Origin: Rossellomorea pakistanensis
Lineage (GTDB): Bacteria > Bacillota > Bacilli > Bacillales > Bacillaceae_B
Length of the DNA: 64,000 nt
Reading direction: 5' to 3'
Assembly (NCBI RefSeq): GCF_016908495.1
Contig: NZ_JAFBDZ010000002.1
Location: 558,001 to 622,000, forward strand
The number at the start of each line of letters is the position of its first letter. The first letter of the stretch is position 1. Below are positions 53,093-62,149 of this stretch, one piece after another. The notes below the pieces were generated by a model that saw only the letters and a list, made by a program, of their open reading frames with translations, was not told the origin of the DNA and made no database searches. A program made the position numbers and the translations under genes.

Positions 53093-53770
53093 ATGATCAA
53101 TGTTTTAATAGCTGAGGATGATTTCAGAGTCGCGCAGATCCATGAAGAATTTTTAGCAAAGAATAAACAAATGAAACTTATAGGAAAGGCCACTAATGCC
53201 AAGGAAACCTTTCAGCAGTTAAAAGAGCATAAAGTGGATTTACTTCTTTTAGATGTATACATGCCGGATGAGCTGGGAACCGAGCTCCTACATTCTTTAA
53301 GGTCCGATTTTCCAGAGGTGGATATCATCATGATTACGGCAGCGAAAGAAAAGTCATTTCTAGAAAAAGCCTTGAAATATGGAATACAAGATTACTTAAT
53401 AAAACCAGTTACGATGGAGAAATTTCATAAAGCACTTGAAAATTATTGTCAAAAGAGAAGAACTCTTCAGTCCGCTTCAGAGGTTGATCAAGAGGTATTA
53501 GACATGTATTTTGGATCGAAGAAAAAAGTGTCCGAAAAGAAGAATGACTTGCCACCGGGAATCGATTATTTAACACTAAACAAAATTAGTAAACTATTAG
53601 CAAATGAAAAAGACGGGATCACCTCAGAAAGAGTAGGGGAAAAAATTGGGGCGTCTAGAACAACTGCAAGAAGGTACCTAGAATATCTCGTTGGTATGGA
53701 AGAAGCTACGATAGAGCAGGTATATGGAATTGTAGGAAGACCGGAAAGAAGGTATTGTATGAAAAAATAA
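53093..53770 (+). CDS. CitB/DcuR-type response regulator
   Basis: 225 residues. The receiver domain (1-120) has Glu8-Asp9-Asp10, phospho-acceptor Asp54 in L-L-L-D-V-Y-M-P and Lys103 in L-I-K-P. The C-terminal helix-turn-helix (about 155-220) has G-E-K-I-G-A-S-R-T-T-A-R-R-Y-L-E, characteristic of the citrate-type regulators. It is the partner of the kinase ending 23 bases upstream and probably activates the tct genes, whose leader carries an inverted repeat and a direct repeat. ATG 53093 is eight bases after AAAGGGAG. Confidence 0.92.
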   Translation: MINVLIAEDDFRVAQIHEEFLAKNKQMKLIGKATNAKETFQQLKEHKVDLLLLDVYMPDELGTELLHSLRSDFPEVDIIMITAAKEKSFLEKALKYGIQDYLIKPVTMEKFHKALENYCQKRRTLQSASEVDQEVLDMYFGSKKKVSEKKNDLPPGIDYLTLNKISKLLANEKDGITSERVGEKIGASRTTARRYLEYLVGMEEATIEQVYGIVGRPERRYCMKK

Positions 53771-53791
53771 AATAAAAACTTTTGAAAATTA

Positions 53792-53809
53792 TGAACAAAA
53801 TGAACAAAA
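53792..53809. repeat. Tandem TGAACAAAA direct repeat in the tct leader
   Basis: Two perfect 9-bp copies of TGAACAAAA abut each other, 22 bases after the response-regulator stop. They may be a regulator site; no terminator is seen here. Confidence 0.4.
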
Positions 53810-53838
53810 CACCCTTTAAGTTTTTAAAAGACAATATT

Positions 53839-53853
53839 TTGGAAACGTTTACA
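53839..53853. promoter_or_regulatory. cre site upstream of the tricarboxylate operon
   Basis: TTGGAAACGTTTACA fits WTGNAANCGNWNNCW at every fixed position. It lies 190 bases before the TctC start and predicts CcpA-mediated control of tricarboxylate use. Confidence 0.78.
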
Positions 53854-53878
53854 TGGTGGTAGCAAGCCATTAGGATGA

Positions 53879-53912
53879 GAATAATCGTACTATACCTTAG
53901 TACAAATTATTC
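53879..53912. promoter_or_regulatory. Imperfect inverted repeat upstream of tctC, candidate regulator site
   Basis: GAATAAT-C-GTACTA pairs with TAGTAC-AA-ATTATTC around a short centre. It contains GTACTATACC, the inverse of the half site at 51313-51322. It lies between the cre site and the tctC gene. Confidence 0.45.
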
Positions 53913-54043
53913 GTTAATATTGCTGTTTTCGGCGAGTAATAAGTGGATGGAATTACCCATTTTATTGCTTCCGGTCACTATGTTGGTTCGGAGATTTAAA
54001 TAACAATATTAATGAAAAAACCAATATTAAAAAGGGGTGTACA

Positions 54044-55027
54044 TTGTTTATGAAGAGATTAGGAATACTGTTGATCGTGTTTTTCATGATGTTAGTAACG
54101 GCTTGTTCGAACTCGGCTTCAGGTGGTGAGGAGTTTCCTTCGAAAAATATTGAAATCATTGCTCCCGCTTCTCCTGGTGGAGGTTGGGATTTGACTGCAC
54201 GTTCTGTTCAAAAAGTACTGAAGGATAATAATCTTGTAGATGAAAATATTAATGTCATTAACAAGCCTGGTGGCGGTGGTGAGGTAGGATGGAAATACCT
54301 TGAAACTAAGGATTCCCATTACCTGGCGATTAATTCTAGTCTGGTGTTGACGAATAATCTATTGGGGCAAAGTGAACTAACACATGAACAATTTACACCG
54401 ATTGCAACTCTTGCGACAGAGTGGCAGGCGTTAGCCGTACCAGTAGATTCAAAATACGAAACGGCTTCACAGTTACTGGATGCAATGAAAAAAGATCCTA
54501 AGTCCGTCAAGATCGGTGTAGGACCTGGGCTTGGGAACGATGACCATTTATCATTGGTTCAAGCTGCTAGTGAAAAAGGAATCGATCCTTCTAAGCTCGA
54601 CTTCCTTGTATATGAAGGTGGCGGGGATGTGGTCACTGCTCTATTAGGTGGTCATGTAGATACTGTCACGACATCGCTATCAGAAGTAAAGGAGCAGCAT
54701 CTTGCAGGGAAGCTGAAGATTCTTGCAGTATCTTCAGAAAAGCGACTAGAAGATATTAAAGATGTTCCTACTTGGAAAGAAGAAGGAGTGGATATGGTAT
54801 TCCCGCACTGGAGAGGAATCATGGGGCCGCCGGATATGACAGAAGAAGAAATTGCTTACTGGGACGAAAAAATTGGGAAAATGGTTGAATCAGAAGAGTG
54901 GAAGAAAATGCTCGAAAATAATGACTGGGAAGATTTTTATAAAGACAGTAAAGAAACGGAAGTATTCATGAAAGAGCAGGCTGAACTTTATGAAGAGCTT
55001 GTTAACAACTCTGGATTAATGCAGTAA
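54044..55027 (+). CDS. tctC: Tripartite tricarboxylate transporter binding lipoprotein TctC
   Basis: 327 residues. The lipobox L-V-T-A-C gives lipidated Cys near residue 21. The mature protein starts F-P-S-K-N-I-E-I-I-A-P and has the S-P-G-G-G-W-D motif near residues 43-49 that binds the carboxylate in the Bug/TctC family. It delivers citrate, tricarballylate or a related acid to TctBA. TTG 54044 is near AGGGGTG; ATG 54050 is an alternative. It opens a tctC-tctB-tctA-tcuA operon. Confidence 0.92.
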   Translation: MFMKRLGILLIVFFMMLVTACSNSASGGEEFPSKNIEIIAPASPGGGWDLTARSVQKVLKDNNLVDENINVINKPGGGGEVGWKYLETKDSHYLAINSSLVLTNNLLGQSELTHEQFTPIATLATEWQALAVPVDSKYETASQLLDAMKKDPKSVKIGVGPGLGNDDHLSLVQAASEKGIDPSKLDFLVYEGGGDVVTALLGGHVDTVTTSLSEVKEQHLAGKLKILAVSSEKRLEDIKDVPTWKEEGVDMVFPHWRGIMGPPDMTEEEIAYWDEKIGKMVESEEWKKMLENNDWEDFYKDSKETEVFMKEQAELYEELVNNSGLMQ

Positions 55028-55043
55028 AGGGAGGCTGGATCCA

Positions 55044-55493
55044 TTGAAAGTCATAAAAATAGGAATGCCCATCTTTTTAATTCTTTTAAGCTGCACCTTT
55101 TTGATTGCATCTATTAATTTACCAAAAGCAAATCTAGGAAATCCGAATGGGCCACTCTATTTTCCGTTAGGGTTGAGCGTTTTAATGATGATTTTTAGTG
55201 TTATCTATTTATTTCAAGAATTAAAAAGGCTGCATGAGAAGAATGAGAGTGTTAAAGATCTGCTTGAGGGAAGGACTCCTATGTTAATTGGTTTAACTGT
55301 TGTTTACGGTGCGATTTATGCCGTGATTTTTGAACAGATTGGATTCCTTTTCTCGACAATCCTTTTCTTAGGAGCCTTATTGTTTACCTTGAATGGACGG
55401 AAAAAATGGTTGGTGAATATACTAGTGTCCATCATTTTTTCCTTCATATCTTGGTATGCATTCAGCGAATTACTAGGTGTCAGTCTACCTTAG
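55044..55493 (+). CDS. tctB: Tripartite tricarboxylate transporter small subunit TctB
   Basis: 149 residues with four predicted membrane helices. F-P-L-G-L-S-V-L-M-M near residues 45-54 is typical of the TctB family. It forms the small membrane subunit of the transporter with TctA. TTG 55044 follows GGGAGG with a somewhat long spacing. It starts 16 bases after tctC. Confidence 0.88.
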   Translation: MKVIKIGMPIFLILLSCTFLIASINLPKANLGNPNGPLYFPLGLSVLMMIFSVIYLFQELKRLHEKNESVKDLLEGRTPMLIGLTVVYGAIYAVIFEQIGFLFSTILFLGALLFTLNGRKKWLVNILVSIIFSFISWYAFSELLGVSLP

Positions 55494-55506
55494 GAGGTTA
55501 CAGGGA

Positions 55507-57021
55507 ATGGATATGAGTAACTTTATGCAAGGCTTAATGACTGCCTTGGAACCGATTAATATTATGTGGGTAATTGTTGGAGGATTCCTTGGAACGATCG
55601 TCGGGATGCTCCCAGGGCTTGGACCTGCAACAGCTGTTGCGGTCCTTATTCCGATCACTTTTGGAATGGACCCTGTGAGTGCCATCATTTTAATGGCTGC
55701 TATTTACTATGGGGCAATGTATGGAGGCTCGAGAAGCTCTATTCTTTTAAATACGCCAGGTGATGGATCTGCCATTGCAGCAACATTTGATGGATATCCG
55801 ATGGCTCGGAAAGGACAGACGGGACAAGCAATGGCGATTTCAGCGGTCGCTTCCTTTATCGGAGGGATAATGGCGGTTGTAGGGTTTATTCTTCTAGCAG
55901 AGCCATTGGCTAATTTCGCTTTAAAGTTCGGACCGGCAGAATACTTTTTATTAATGCTACTCACGTTATCGGCTATTGTGTCTCTCTCAGTAGGGAAAAT
56001 GACGAAGGGATTCATCGCTATGTGTCTCGGTCTTATGTTGAGTACCGTTGGAATTGACACTCAAACGGGTGTATATCGGTTCACGTTCGGCAGCGCCCAT
56101 TTAAGTGAGGGAATCGATTTTCTTATCGTCATTATTGGGGTATATGCAATCGGGGAAGTCCTTTATAACTATCTGAGTATCGATAAAGAGAAAAGGGAAA
56201 AAAAGAAAGTAGGAAAGATCTGGTTTACAAAGGATCAATGGAAACGATCAAAGTGGCCAATTTTAAGAAGTGGTCCACTTGGGTTTATTGTTGGGGTTCT
56301 GCCTGGTGCTGGCGGTTCTATTGCGTCAATGATCAGTTATTCCACAGAGAAGCAGATTTCCAAAAAGCCTGAAGAATTTGGCGAAGGGGCAGTAGAAGGG
56401 TTAGCAGCTCCTGAATCGGCAAACAATGCAGCTTCCGTTGGGGCGATGATTCCTTTATTGACCATGGGAATTCCAGGATCTGGTACGACAGCCGTTATGC
56501 TTGGAGCTCTAGTAATGCTTGGTTTAAAGCCGGGTCCGCTCCTGTTTGAAAATGATCCAAACTCAGTATGGACGTTGATCAACAGTATGTTTATCGGAAA
56601 TATTGCTTTGGTCATTATCAATATTCTTCTGGTCGGACTACTAGTGAAAATTTTAGATACTCCAGCAAAAGTACTTTATCCAGTGATTGTATTATTAGCT
56701 TTTATTGGGACGTATACCTTAAGTTACAGCGCTATTGACTTCTTTTTGCTTCTTGTATTCGGAATATTCGGTCTTTTTATGAAGGTATTAGATTTCCCAA
56801 TCGCTCCTTTAGTATTAGCATTGATCGTTGGAGGAGATATGGAGCAAAACTTCAGGAAAGCAGTACTTTCCTCTGATGGAAGTCTCTCGATATTTTTTGC
56901 TTCACCGATTTCAATAAGTTTAACGGTGTTAACGATTATTTCTCTTTTCTATCCATTACTTATTAAAGCTCTAAAGAAAAGAAAAATAGATACGAAGCCA
57001 CCTGTTGACGGGAGTGTGTAA
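55507..57021 (+). CDS. tctA: Tripartite tricarboxylate transporter large subunit TctA
   Basis: 504 residues with about 12 helices. G-L-G-P-A-T-A-V-A-V-L-I-P near residues 38-50, Y-G-G-S-R-S-S-I-L-L-N-T-P-G near 74-87, and G-V-L-P-G-A-G-G-S near 263-271 are the conserved TctA pore motifs. It uses an ion gradient to import the carboxylate. AGGAGGT is eight bases before ATG 55507; an upstream in-frame start at 55477 overlaps tctB. Confidence 0.93.
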   Translation: MDMSNFMQGLMTALEPINIMWVIVGGFLGTIVGMLPGLGPATAVAVLIPITFGMDPVSAIILMAAIYYGAMYGGSRSSILLNTPGDGSAIAATFDGYPMARKGQTGQAMAISAVASFIGGIMAVVGFILLAEPLANFALKFGPAEYFLLMLLTLSAIVSLSVGKMTKGFIAMCLGLMLSTVGIDTQTGVYRFTFGSAHLSEGIDFLIVIIGVYAIGEVLYNYLSIDKEKREKKKVGKIWFTKDQWKRSKWPILRSGPLGFIVGVLPGAGGSIASMISYSTEKQISKKPEEFGEGAVEGLAAPESANNAASVGAMIPLLTMGIPGSGTTAVMLGALVMLGLKPGPLLFENDPNSVWTLINSMFIGNIALVIINILLVGLLVKILDTPAKVLYPVIVLLAFIGTYTLSYSAIDFFLLLVFGIFGLFMKVLDFPIAPLVLALIVGGDMEQNFRKAVLSSDGSLSIFFASPISISLTVLTIISLFYPLLIKALKKRKIDTKPPVDGSV

Positions 57022-57045
57022 ATCACGATTAAAGGAGAAATAGAT

Positions 57046-58554
57046 ATGTCTGATTTTAACTATGATGTTGTTGTTGTAGGTGCTGGGAATGCTGCCCTTT
57101 GTGCCGCTATTTCTGCAAGAGAAGAGGGAGCAAAGGTATTAGTTCTTGAAAAAGGACCAGAACACAAACGTGGAGGGAACTCTTTCTTTACTGATGGTGC
57201 AATCCGAGTGGCCTATCACCATTTGGAGGACATTCGCAAAGTAATACAGGATCTTACGGATGAAGAGGCTGAAAATATCGTAATGCCTGAATATGGAGAA
57301 GAAGCCTATCTTGAGGATATTATGCGGGTGACAGAAGGAAAAAGTGATCCGGAACTAGCAAACCAGTTAGTCAACCGTTCATTTGAGACGCTCTTATGGA
57401 TGAGAAGCCATGGAGTAAAATTTGAACTTAACTATGACAACCAGTCATTTGAAAAGAATGGGAAGCGTGAATTCTGGGGTGGTCTCCCAGTAAAGACGGA
57501 AAACAAAGGCGTTGGCTTAATGAAGCAATTGTTTTCTCGAGCAGAAGAGCTTGGAATTGATATTTGGTATGAAGCTGCTGCAGTGGAGCTGTTAAGGGAA
57601 GAAGGTCAAGTTAATGGTGTTGTTGTGGAAAGAAATGGTGGAAAAATAATTGTAGATGCATCAGGTGTCGTTCTAGCTTGCGGAAGCTTCGAAGCCAATA
57701 AACAACAACGTAGTCAATCTATTGGGGAAGAGTGGGAAGCGGCGATTGTTCGTGGAACTGAGTACAACACGGGAGATGGCATTGCGATGGCATTAGCAGT
57801 AGGGGCACAAAAACATGGTGAATGGTCTGGCTGCCATTCCATTGGAACCGATTATAATGCCCCAAAGGTTGGTGATTTCACGAAACCCGGAGACATTTTT
57901 AAGAAGCATTCTTATCCATTAAGTGTCATGCTGAATAAAGAAGGGAAACGCTTTGTAGATGAAGGAGCCGACTTCCGAAACTATACGTATGCCAAATATG
58001 GACGAGAAATTCTGAAACAGCCTGGACATGTGGCCTACCAAATTTATGATTCGCAAGTACGCCCATTGCTTCGAAAAGAGTACGACTTAGAAGAAGCTAC
58101 TTATTATAAAGCGGATACTCTAGAAGAGCTTGTTGCATTACTTCCAGTGGACAAATCAGAATTTTTAAAGACGATAACCGAATACAATGAAGCAGTTCAG
58201 GAAGGCGCCTATCACCCTACAGAAAAAGATGGGAAAGGTACAGTGGGAATTACTCCTCCTAAAACGAACTGGGCACTCAGAATGGAAGAAGGTCCATTCT
58301 ACGCATTTCCGGTAACATGTGGAATCACCTTCTCATTTGGTGGATTACATGTTAACAACAGGGGGGAAGTGCTAAATAAAGAAGGAAACCCCATTGCTGG
58401 CCTATACGCAGCAGGAGAAATGATTGGCGGAATCTTCTATCACAACTACCCAGGTGGATCCGGACTAATGTCTGGGGCAGTATTCGGCAAACTAGCAGGA
58501 CTAACAGCTGCAACAGCAGTTTCCGAACAAAACACCAACACAGTAAAGCACTAA
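57046..58554 (+). CDS. tcuA: FAD-dependent tricarballylate dehydrogenase TcuA
   Basis: 502 residues of the fumarate reductase/succinate dehydrogenase flavoprotein group. G-A-G-N-A-A-L-C-A-A near residues 12-21 binds FAD, G-G-N-S-F-F-T-D-G near 44-52 is the TcuA-type FAD loop, and Y-P-G-G-S-G-L-M-S-G near 466-475 closes the FAD site. TcuA oxidises tricarballylate to cis-aconitate. The usual electron-transfer partner TcuB is not found in the window. The adjacency to TctCBA supports tricarballylate or a related substrate. Start ATG follows AAAGGAG. Confidence 0.88.
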   Translation: MSDFNYDVVVVGAGNAALCAAISAREEGAKVLVLEKGPEHKRGGNSFFTDGAIRVAYHHLEDIRKVIQDLTDEEAENIVMPEYGEEAYLEDIMRVTEGKSDPELANQLVNRSFETLLWMRSHGVKFELNYDNQSFEKNGKREFWGGLPVKTENKGVGLMKQLFSRAEELGIDIWYEAAAVELLREEGQVNGVVVERNGGKIIVDASGVVLACGSFEANKQQRSQSIGEEWEAAIVRGTEYNTGDGIAMALAVGAQKHGEWSGCHSIGTDYNAPKVGDFTKPGDIFKKHSYPLSVMLNKEGKRFVDEGADFRNYTYAKYGREILKQPGHVAYQIYDSQVRPLLRKEYDLEEATYYKADTLEELVALLPVDKSEFLKTITEYNEAVQEGAYHPTEKDGKGTVGITPPKTNWALRMEEGPFYAFPVTCGITFSFGGLHVNNRGEVLNKEGNPIAGLYAAGEMIGGIFYHNYPGGSGLMSGAVFGKLAGLTAATAVSEQNTNTVKH

Positions 58555-58562
58555 CGCACCCG

Positions 58563-58615
58563 GGGACGGTTCTCGATTACGGCACCGCGTTAAATCACTG
58601 CGGGACGGTTCTCGA
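58563..58615. repeat. Two copies of GGGACGGTTCTCGA, GC-rich relic repeat
   Basis: GGGACGGTTCTCGA occurs at 58563-58576 and 58602-58615, 39 bp apart, directly after the tcuA stop. The interval is much more GC-rich than its surroundings. It looks like the remnant of a longer minisatellite. Confidence 0.75.
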
Positions 58616-58656
58616 GCGCGGTAATTCGTTAAAGCGGATAGAACAAGAATAATGAC

Positions 58657-58687
58657 AAAAGTCACCTTTCGCTTGGTGGCTTTTTCA
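58657..58687 (+). terminator. Terminator after tcuA
   Basis: AAAAGTCACC pairs with GGTGGCTTTTT (one G-U pair) around an eight-base loop and is followed by T. It probably ends the tct-tcu operon. Confidence 0.85.
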
Positions 58688-58730
58688 TTTTCAGATTCAT
58701 TAGTAGGATTTTGTGATAGGAGTATAAAAA

Positions 58731-60098
58731 ATGAACAATAAACGAATTTTATTAGGTTTTTCACTATTATTATACTTAATGTTCTTTTTTCCTTGTTTTG
58801 ATTGGGATATTCGATGGAAGGCAGTTATCGCTCTTGCGATTATCCAAATTTTGTGGATTGGTAGGGTCTTTCCATTGGCATTTAGTTCATTATTATTTAT
58901 GTTAATTCTCTCCTTTCATTTTTTTAGCTATGAAGAAACATTGGGGTATTTCAGTTCCGGAATCGTCTGGTTGCTCTTCTCTACTTTTATCTTATCGAAG
59001 TCTTTCATTGAAACGGGTCTTGCAAGCCGAGTCTCCCTTTTCATCTTGAAGCTTTCAGCTGGATCGGGGAAGGCACTCATTCTCATTTCTTTTCTATTAA
59101 TGATAGTGCTATCCATCCTTATTCCCTCTAATGTAGGCAAAGCAAGTCTAGTTTCTTCTGTATTAGATAGTCTAGTTAAAAGCTTAAAGCAGCTTGGGGA
59201 GGTTCGTAAGCTAGCAAAATCTTTATTTATTGGTATTGCTTACTTGGCGGCCATCTCTGGAGTATTTGTAGCTACCGGTGCTAGTTCGACTATCTACACG
59301 TTTGGAATCCTATCGGAAATTTCCCCAGACATCGATTATCTAAATTGGCTCATTCTTTTTGGAGTCCCAATCTTGTTGTATATTCTTCTACTTTGGATTA
59401 TTTTTTTGGTGATTTTCCCACCAGAAAAAATAGATAGGAAGCTTATATTAAATTTTATCGATGACAAGATCAAGGAACTAGGAAAATTAAGTGTTAGAGA
59501 AAAGAAATTGATGATTTTAATAGGATTCACACTATTATTATGGATCACACAAAATTGGCATGGCTACTCCATCCCTCAGATTGGCTTATTAGGAGCATGT
59601 ATAACTATATTGCCTTATATAGGGATATGGAATTGGGAGCAAGCCAGAAAATCAATAGATTGGGACATGATGCTCTTTTTCGCATCAACATTAATGGTTT
59701 CTGGGATGCTGGTTAAAACGGGGACAATTGATTGGATGGCTAGTGTTTTGAACACTCATCTTTCAGCCCAATCCACATGGCTGGCTGTACTGATATTAGT
59801 GATATTTACCGCTATTCTTAGGATCGTTTTTGTAAATATTCTAGGGTTTCTAACGATCATGCTCCCCCTCGCCGTCACTATTGGTGAAACAATGCCGGAT
59901 GTCTCTCCAATAACGATTGCTATGCCCGTCTTTCTTGCAGGTGTTCCAGGCTTCTTTCTTGTCACGCAATCTCCAGTCCATCTGATTAGCTATACTTATA
60001 GTTATTTTAGTGATAAAGACCTATTCCGTGTTGGAGTTTATTCTGCATTTTTATGGATTGTTGTTATACTTTTTTCGGTGTTTTTTTGGTGGAGTTAG
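58731..60098 (+). CDS. DASS (SLC13-type) anion transporter
   Basis: 455 residues with about 11 to 12 membrane helices. S-N-V-G-K-A-S-L near residues 134-141 and the later V-N-I-L-G-F-L-T-I-M-L-P (near 370-381) correspond to the two repeated anion-binding loops of the divalent anion:sodium symporter family. Probable substrates are dicarboxylates, citrate or sulfate. It follows the tct-tcu operon after a terminator, so it has its own expression, but its function fits with carboxylate use. ATG follows AGGAG. Confidence 0.82.
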   Translation: MNNKRILLGFSLLLYLMFFFPCFDWDIRWKAVIALAIIQILWIGRVFPLAFSSLLFMLILSFHFFSYEETLGYFSSGIVWLLFSTFILSKSFIETGLASRVSLFILKLSAGSGKALILISFLLMIVLSILIPSNVGKASLVSSVLDSLVKSLKQLGEVRKLAKSLFIGIAYLAAISGVFVATGASSTIYTFGILSEISPDIDYLNWLILFGVPILLYILLLWIIFLVIFPPEKIDRKLILNFIDDKIKELGKLSVREKKLMILIGFTLLLWITQNWHGYSIPQIGLLGACITILPYIGIWNWEQARKSIDWDMMLFFASTLMVSGMLVKTGTIDWMASVLNTHLSAQSTWLAVLILVIFTAILRIVFVNILGFLTIMLPLAVTIGETMPDVSPITIAMPVFLAGVPGFFLVTQSPVHLISYTYSYFSDKDLFRVGVYSAFLWIVVILFSVFFWWS

Positions 60099-60198
60099 TA
60101 ACAAAGTGTATTAGAAGTAAATTTAGGGTGAGAAGTTTTTATGCTGAAATCTAAAGAAGAATAACGTGCTTTAATTATAGGAAAAGGAGGTGAAAAAG

Positions 60199-60309
60199 AT
60201 GGAAGAAATAATCCATCTACTGAAACCGTTAAAAGGTCAGAAAATAGAGAACCTAAACAACGAAAAAATATCAATAACAATAAAGATATTTAATGTTTTT
60301 AATATATAG
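60199..60309 (+). CDS. Short ORF, 36 residues, unknown
   Basis: ATG 60199 follows the near-perfect SD AAAGGAGGTG by six bases. The product (M-E-E-I-I-H-L-L-K-P-L-K) matches no family I recognise. The strong SD argues for translation. It lies at the start of the decayed mobile region. Confidence 0.45.
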   Translation: MEEIIHLLKPLKGQKIENLNNEKISITIKIFNVFNI

Positions 60310-60358
60310 AGATTAATAGATTATTAGACGAAAAAGTGAAATAAGGGAGTTAATTAAA

Positions 60359-60490
60359 ATGAACTTATGTAAAACTTGGAAAAATCGTTATGAAGATCTT
60401 TATTATCAGGATTTCTGTTTTAAATGCTTTTTAAAATCAGATGACTTAGATTTAGTTATTGAAGAATTAGCCGAAATTCATTATCAGTAA
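60359..60490 (+). CDS. Short ORF, 43 residues, Cys-containing, unknown
   Basis: ATG 60359 follows AAGGGAG by nine bases. The acidic product has an F-C-F-K-C-F motif near the middle (residues 19-24), which could bind metal. No family recognised. It lies 34 bases before the broken cwlT gene. Confidence 0.45.
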   Translation: MNLCKTWKNRYEDLYYQDFCFKCFLKSDDLDLVIEELAEIHYQ

Positions 60491-60524
60491 CACGCGTCAG
60501 AATGACCTTTAGAAAGGAGAGCAT

Positions 60525-61559
60525 ATGCAAGGTGTTTAGAAGAAAGGAGCAAAAACTGCCGGAACGATTGCTTTTCTTAAATACGCTCTCACGTGGATTA
60601 TTGCAGGTATCCTGCTTCTTCTCACATCGATTTTCGGACCCGCATTGTTTGTTTCCATTAGCCTGGGTGGTACGAATCAGTTTGAATCTGGTATGTCAGG
60701 AGAGGGAGCCGGAGGAACAGCGCAAGTATCGGCTGAAGTATTACGCTATAAACCTCTTATAAGGAAATATGCTGAAGAATACGGAGTCGGTGAATATGTG
60801 GGGCTTATTATGGCTCTTATACAACAAGAATCAGGAGGAAGGCATTAGATGTGATGCAGTCTTCAGAATCCATTGGGCTTCCTCCTGGAACCATCACAGA
60901 CCCCGAATATTCTATTCAAATCGGAGTCAAATACTTTGCAGAAGTGATGAAACAAGCCAAAGGCGATATTCACCTCGCCTTCAATCTTACAACTTCGGAA
61001 ATGGCTTCATTGGGTACGCATTAGAGCGTGGTGGTTATTCCAAGGAAGTAGCCATTGAATTTAGTAATATGATGGCTGCTAAAATGGGGTGGTCCCGATA
61101 TGGGGATGTCCATTATGTAGAGCATGTTCTTCGTTATTATAATGCTGGAAATGGCAGCGTTGTGGTAGGAGGCGATGGAACACAATCATTTGATGTAGAG
61201 GAAGTCCATAACATCATGAAACAGTTCCTTGGCCGACCTTATGTATGGGGGGAAGGACACCAGCAGTAGGAGGGTTTGATTGTTCTGGGCTACTAGAATA
61301 TGCTTTCGCACAAATCGGAGTTGATCTATACGGAACAGCACAATCACAATACAACAAGACCATCCTAGTTCCTGAAGATCAAATTAAGCCAGGCGATTTA
61401 GTTTTCTTTTCCACTTATAAGCCAGGACCTTCCCACGTCGGGATGTATGTGGGAGATGGAAAATTCATTAACTCGAATGGGAGTAATGGTACTTCCTATT
61501 CTTCCGTTGAAGAATGGAAAAACTTATATCCCTTCTTAGGTTTTAGAAGGCTTCAGTAA
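60525..61559 (+). pseudogene. Broken cwlT-like bifunctional cell-wall hydrolase of an ICE
   Basis: Joined frames give an N-terminal membrane helix, a lytic-transglycosylase domain (Y-V-G-L-I-M-A-L-I-Q-Q-E-S-G-G-R, then D-P-E-Y-S-I-Q-I-G-V-K-Y-F and L-Q-S-Y-N-F-G-N-G-F) and an NlpC/P60 domain (F-D-C-S-G-L-L-E-Y, S-H-V-G-M-Y-V-G). This is the order in CwlT of ICEBs1 and Orf14 of Tn916, which open the wall for conjugation. Codon 5 is TAG (60537-60539), and single-base losses occur near 60842, 60979 and in the G run 61247-61252, each shifting the frame by one in the same direction. The gene cannot make full-length protein as written. Confidence 0.85.
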
Positions 61560-61574
61560 TGGAGGTGGAAGGGG

Positions 61575-62105
61575 ATGGAACCAATCCAAAAGAAAAATTA
61601 CATTTTACTGATGATCGGTTTTGTTGCTGCTGTTGTGATTATGTATGTCTTCAGTTTACGAATGCAATTGCAAGAAGTCCGAGCGAACCAAAGCAACTAT
61701 GAAGAGAAGATTGCTTCGTTATCATCAATCCAGAACACAGATGCATTAAAGGTGAATCGAGAGTTTCTAAAAAGCTTTTTCACTTACCAAACCACTGCTG
61801 AACGATATAAGAATATTAAACCATTCATGACCGATCGGGGATATAAGGCTACCCACCCTTCAGGAACCAAACTTCCGGATTCGGACCAATCAGTGAAGTC
61901 ATCCATGGTGGGATTAAAGCCTTTTGAATATCAATCATCAAAGAGTGAAGCAGAATTCTTTAATGAATTTAAACTAAGTACCGAATTTAATGATGTGACC
62001 AATACGGAAACCGTCATTGTCAAAACGTCCTTGATCTATGTCAAAGAGCAAGGATGGAAAATAGATGATGTTGAGTTTGTGGGGCAGTTAACAGGAAGGG
62101 GATAA
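61575..62105 (+). CDS. Membrane-anchored conjugation-associated protein (YddI-like by position)
   Basis: 176 residues. One N-terminal membrane helix (near 8-28) is followed by a short coiled-coil-like part and a compact domain ending V-I-V-K-T-S-L-I-Y-V-K-E-Q-G-W-K-I-D-D-V. Such an NTF2-like domain on a single anchor is common among ICE transfer proteins. It directly follows the cwlT-like pseudogene, the place held by yddI in ICEBs1. Its frame is intact. The SD GGAGGTGGAAGGGG precedes ATG 61575. Family assignment rests mainly on position. Confidence 0.6.
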   Translation: MEPIQKKNYILLMIGFVAAVVIMYVFSLRMQLQEVRANQSNYEEKIASLSSIQNTDALKVNREFLKSFFTYQTTAERYKNIKPFMTDRGYKATHPSGTKLPDSDQSVKSSMVGLKPFEYQSSKSEAEFFNEFKLSTEFNDVTNTETVIVKTSLIYVKEQGWKIDDVEFVGQLTGRG

Positions 62106-62149
62106 AATGAAAAGGGAGAAGAAAAATATGAGAGTAAGGATGGTTTAAT

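Noticed and set aside
60502..60762. An 86-residue ORF overlapping the cwlT-like region
   Set aside because: Its frame disagrees with the recognisable CwlT sequence, which runs through the same bases in another frame.
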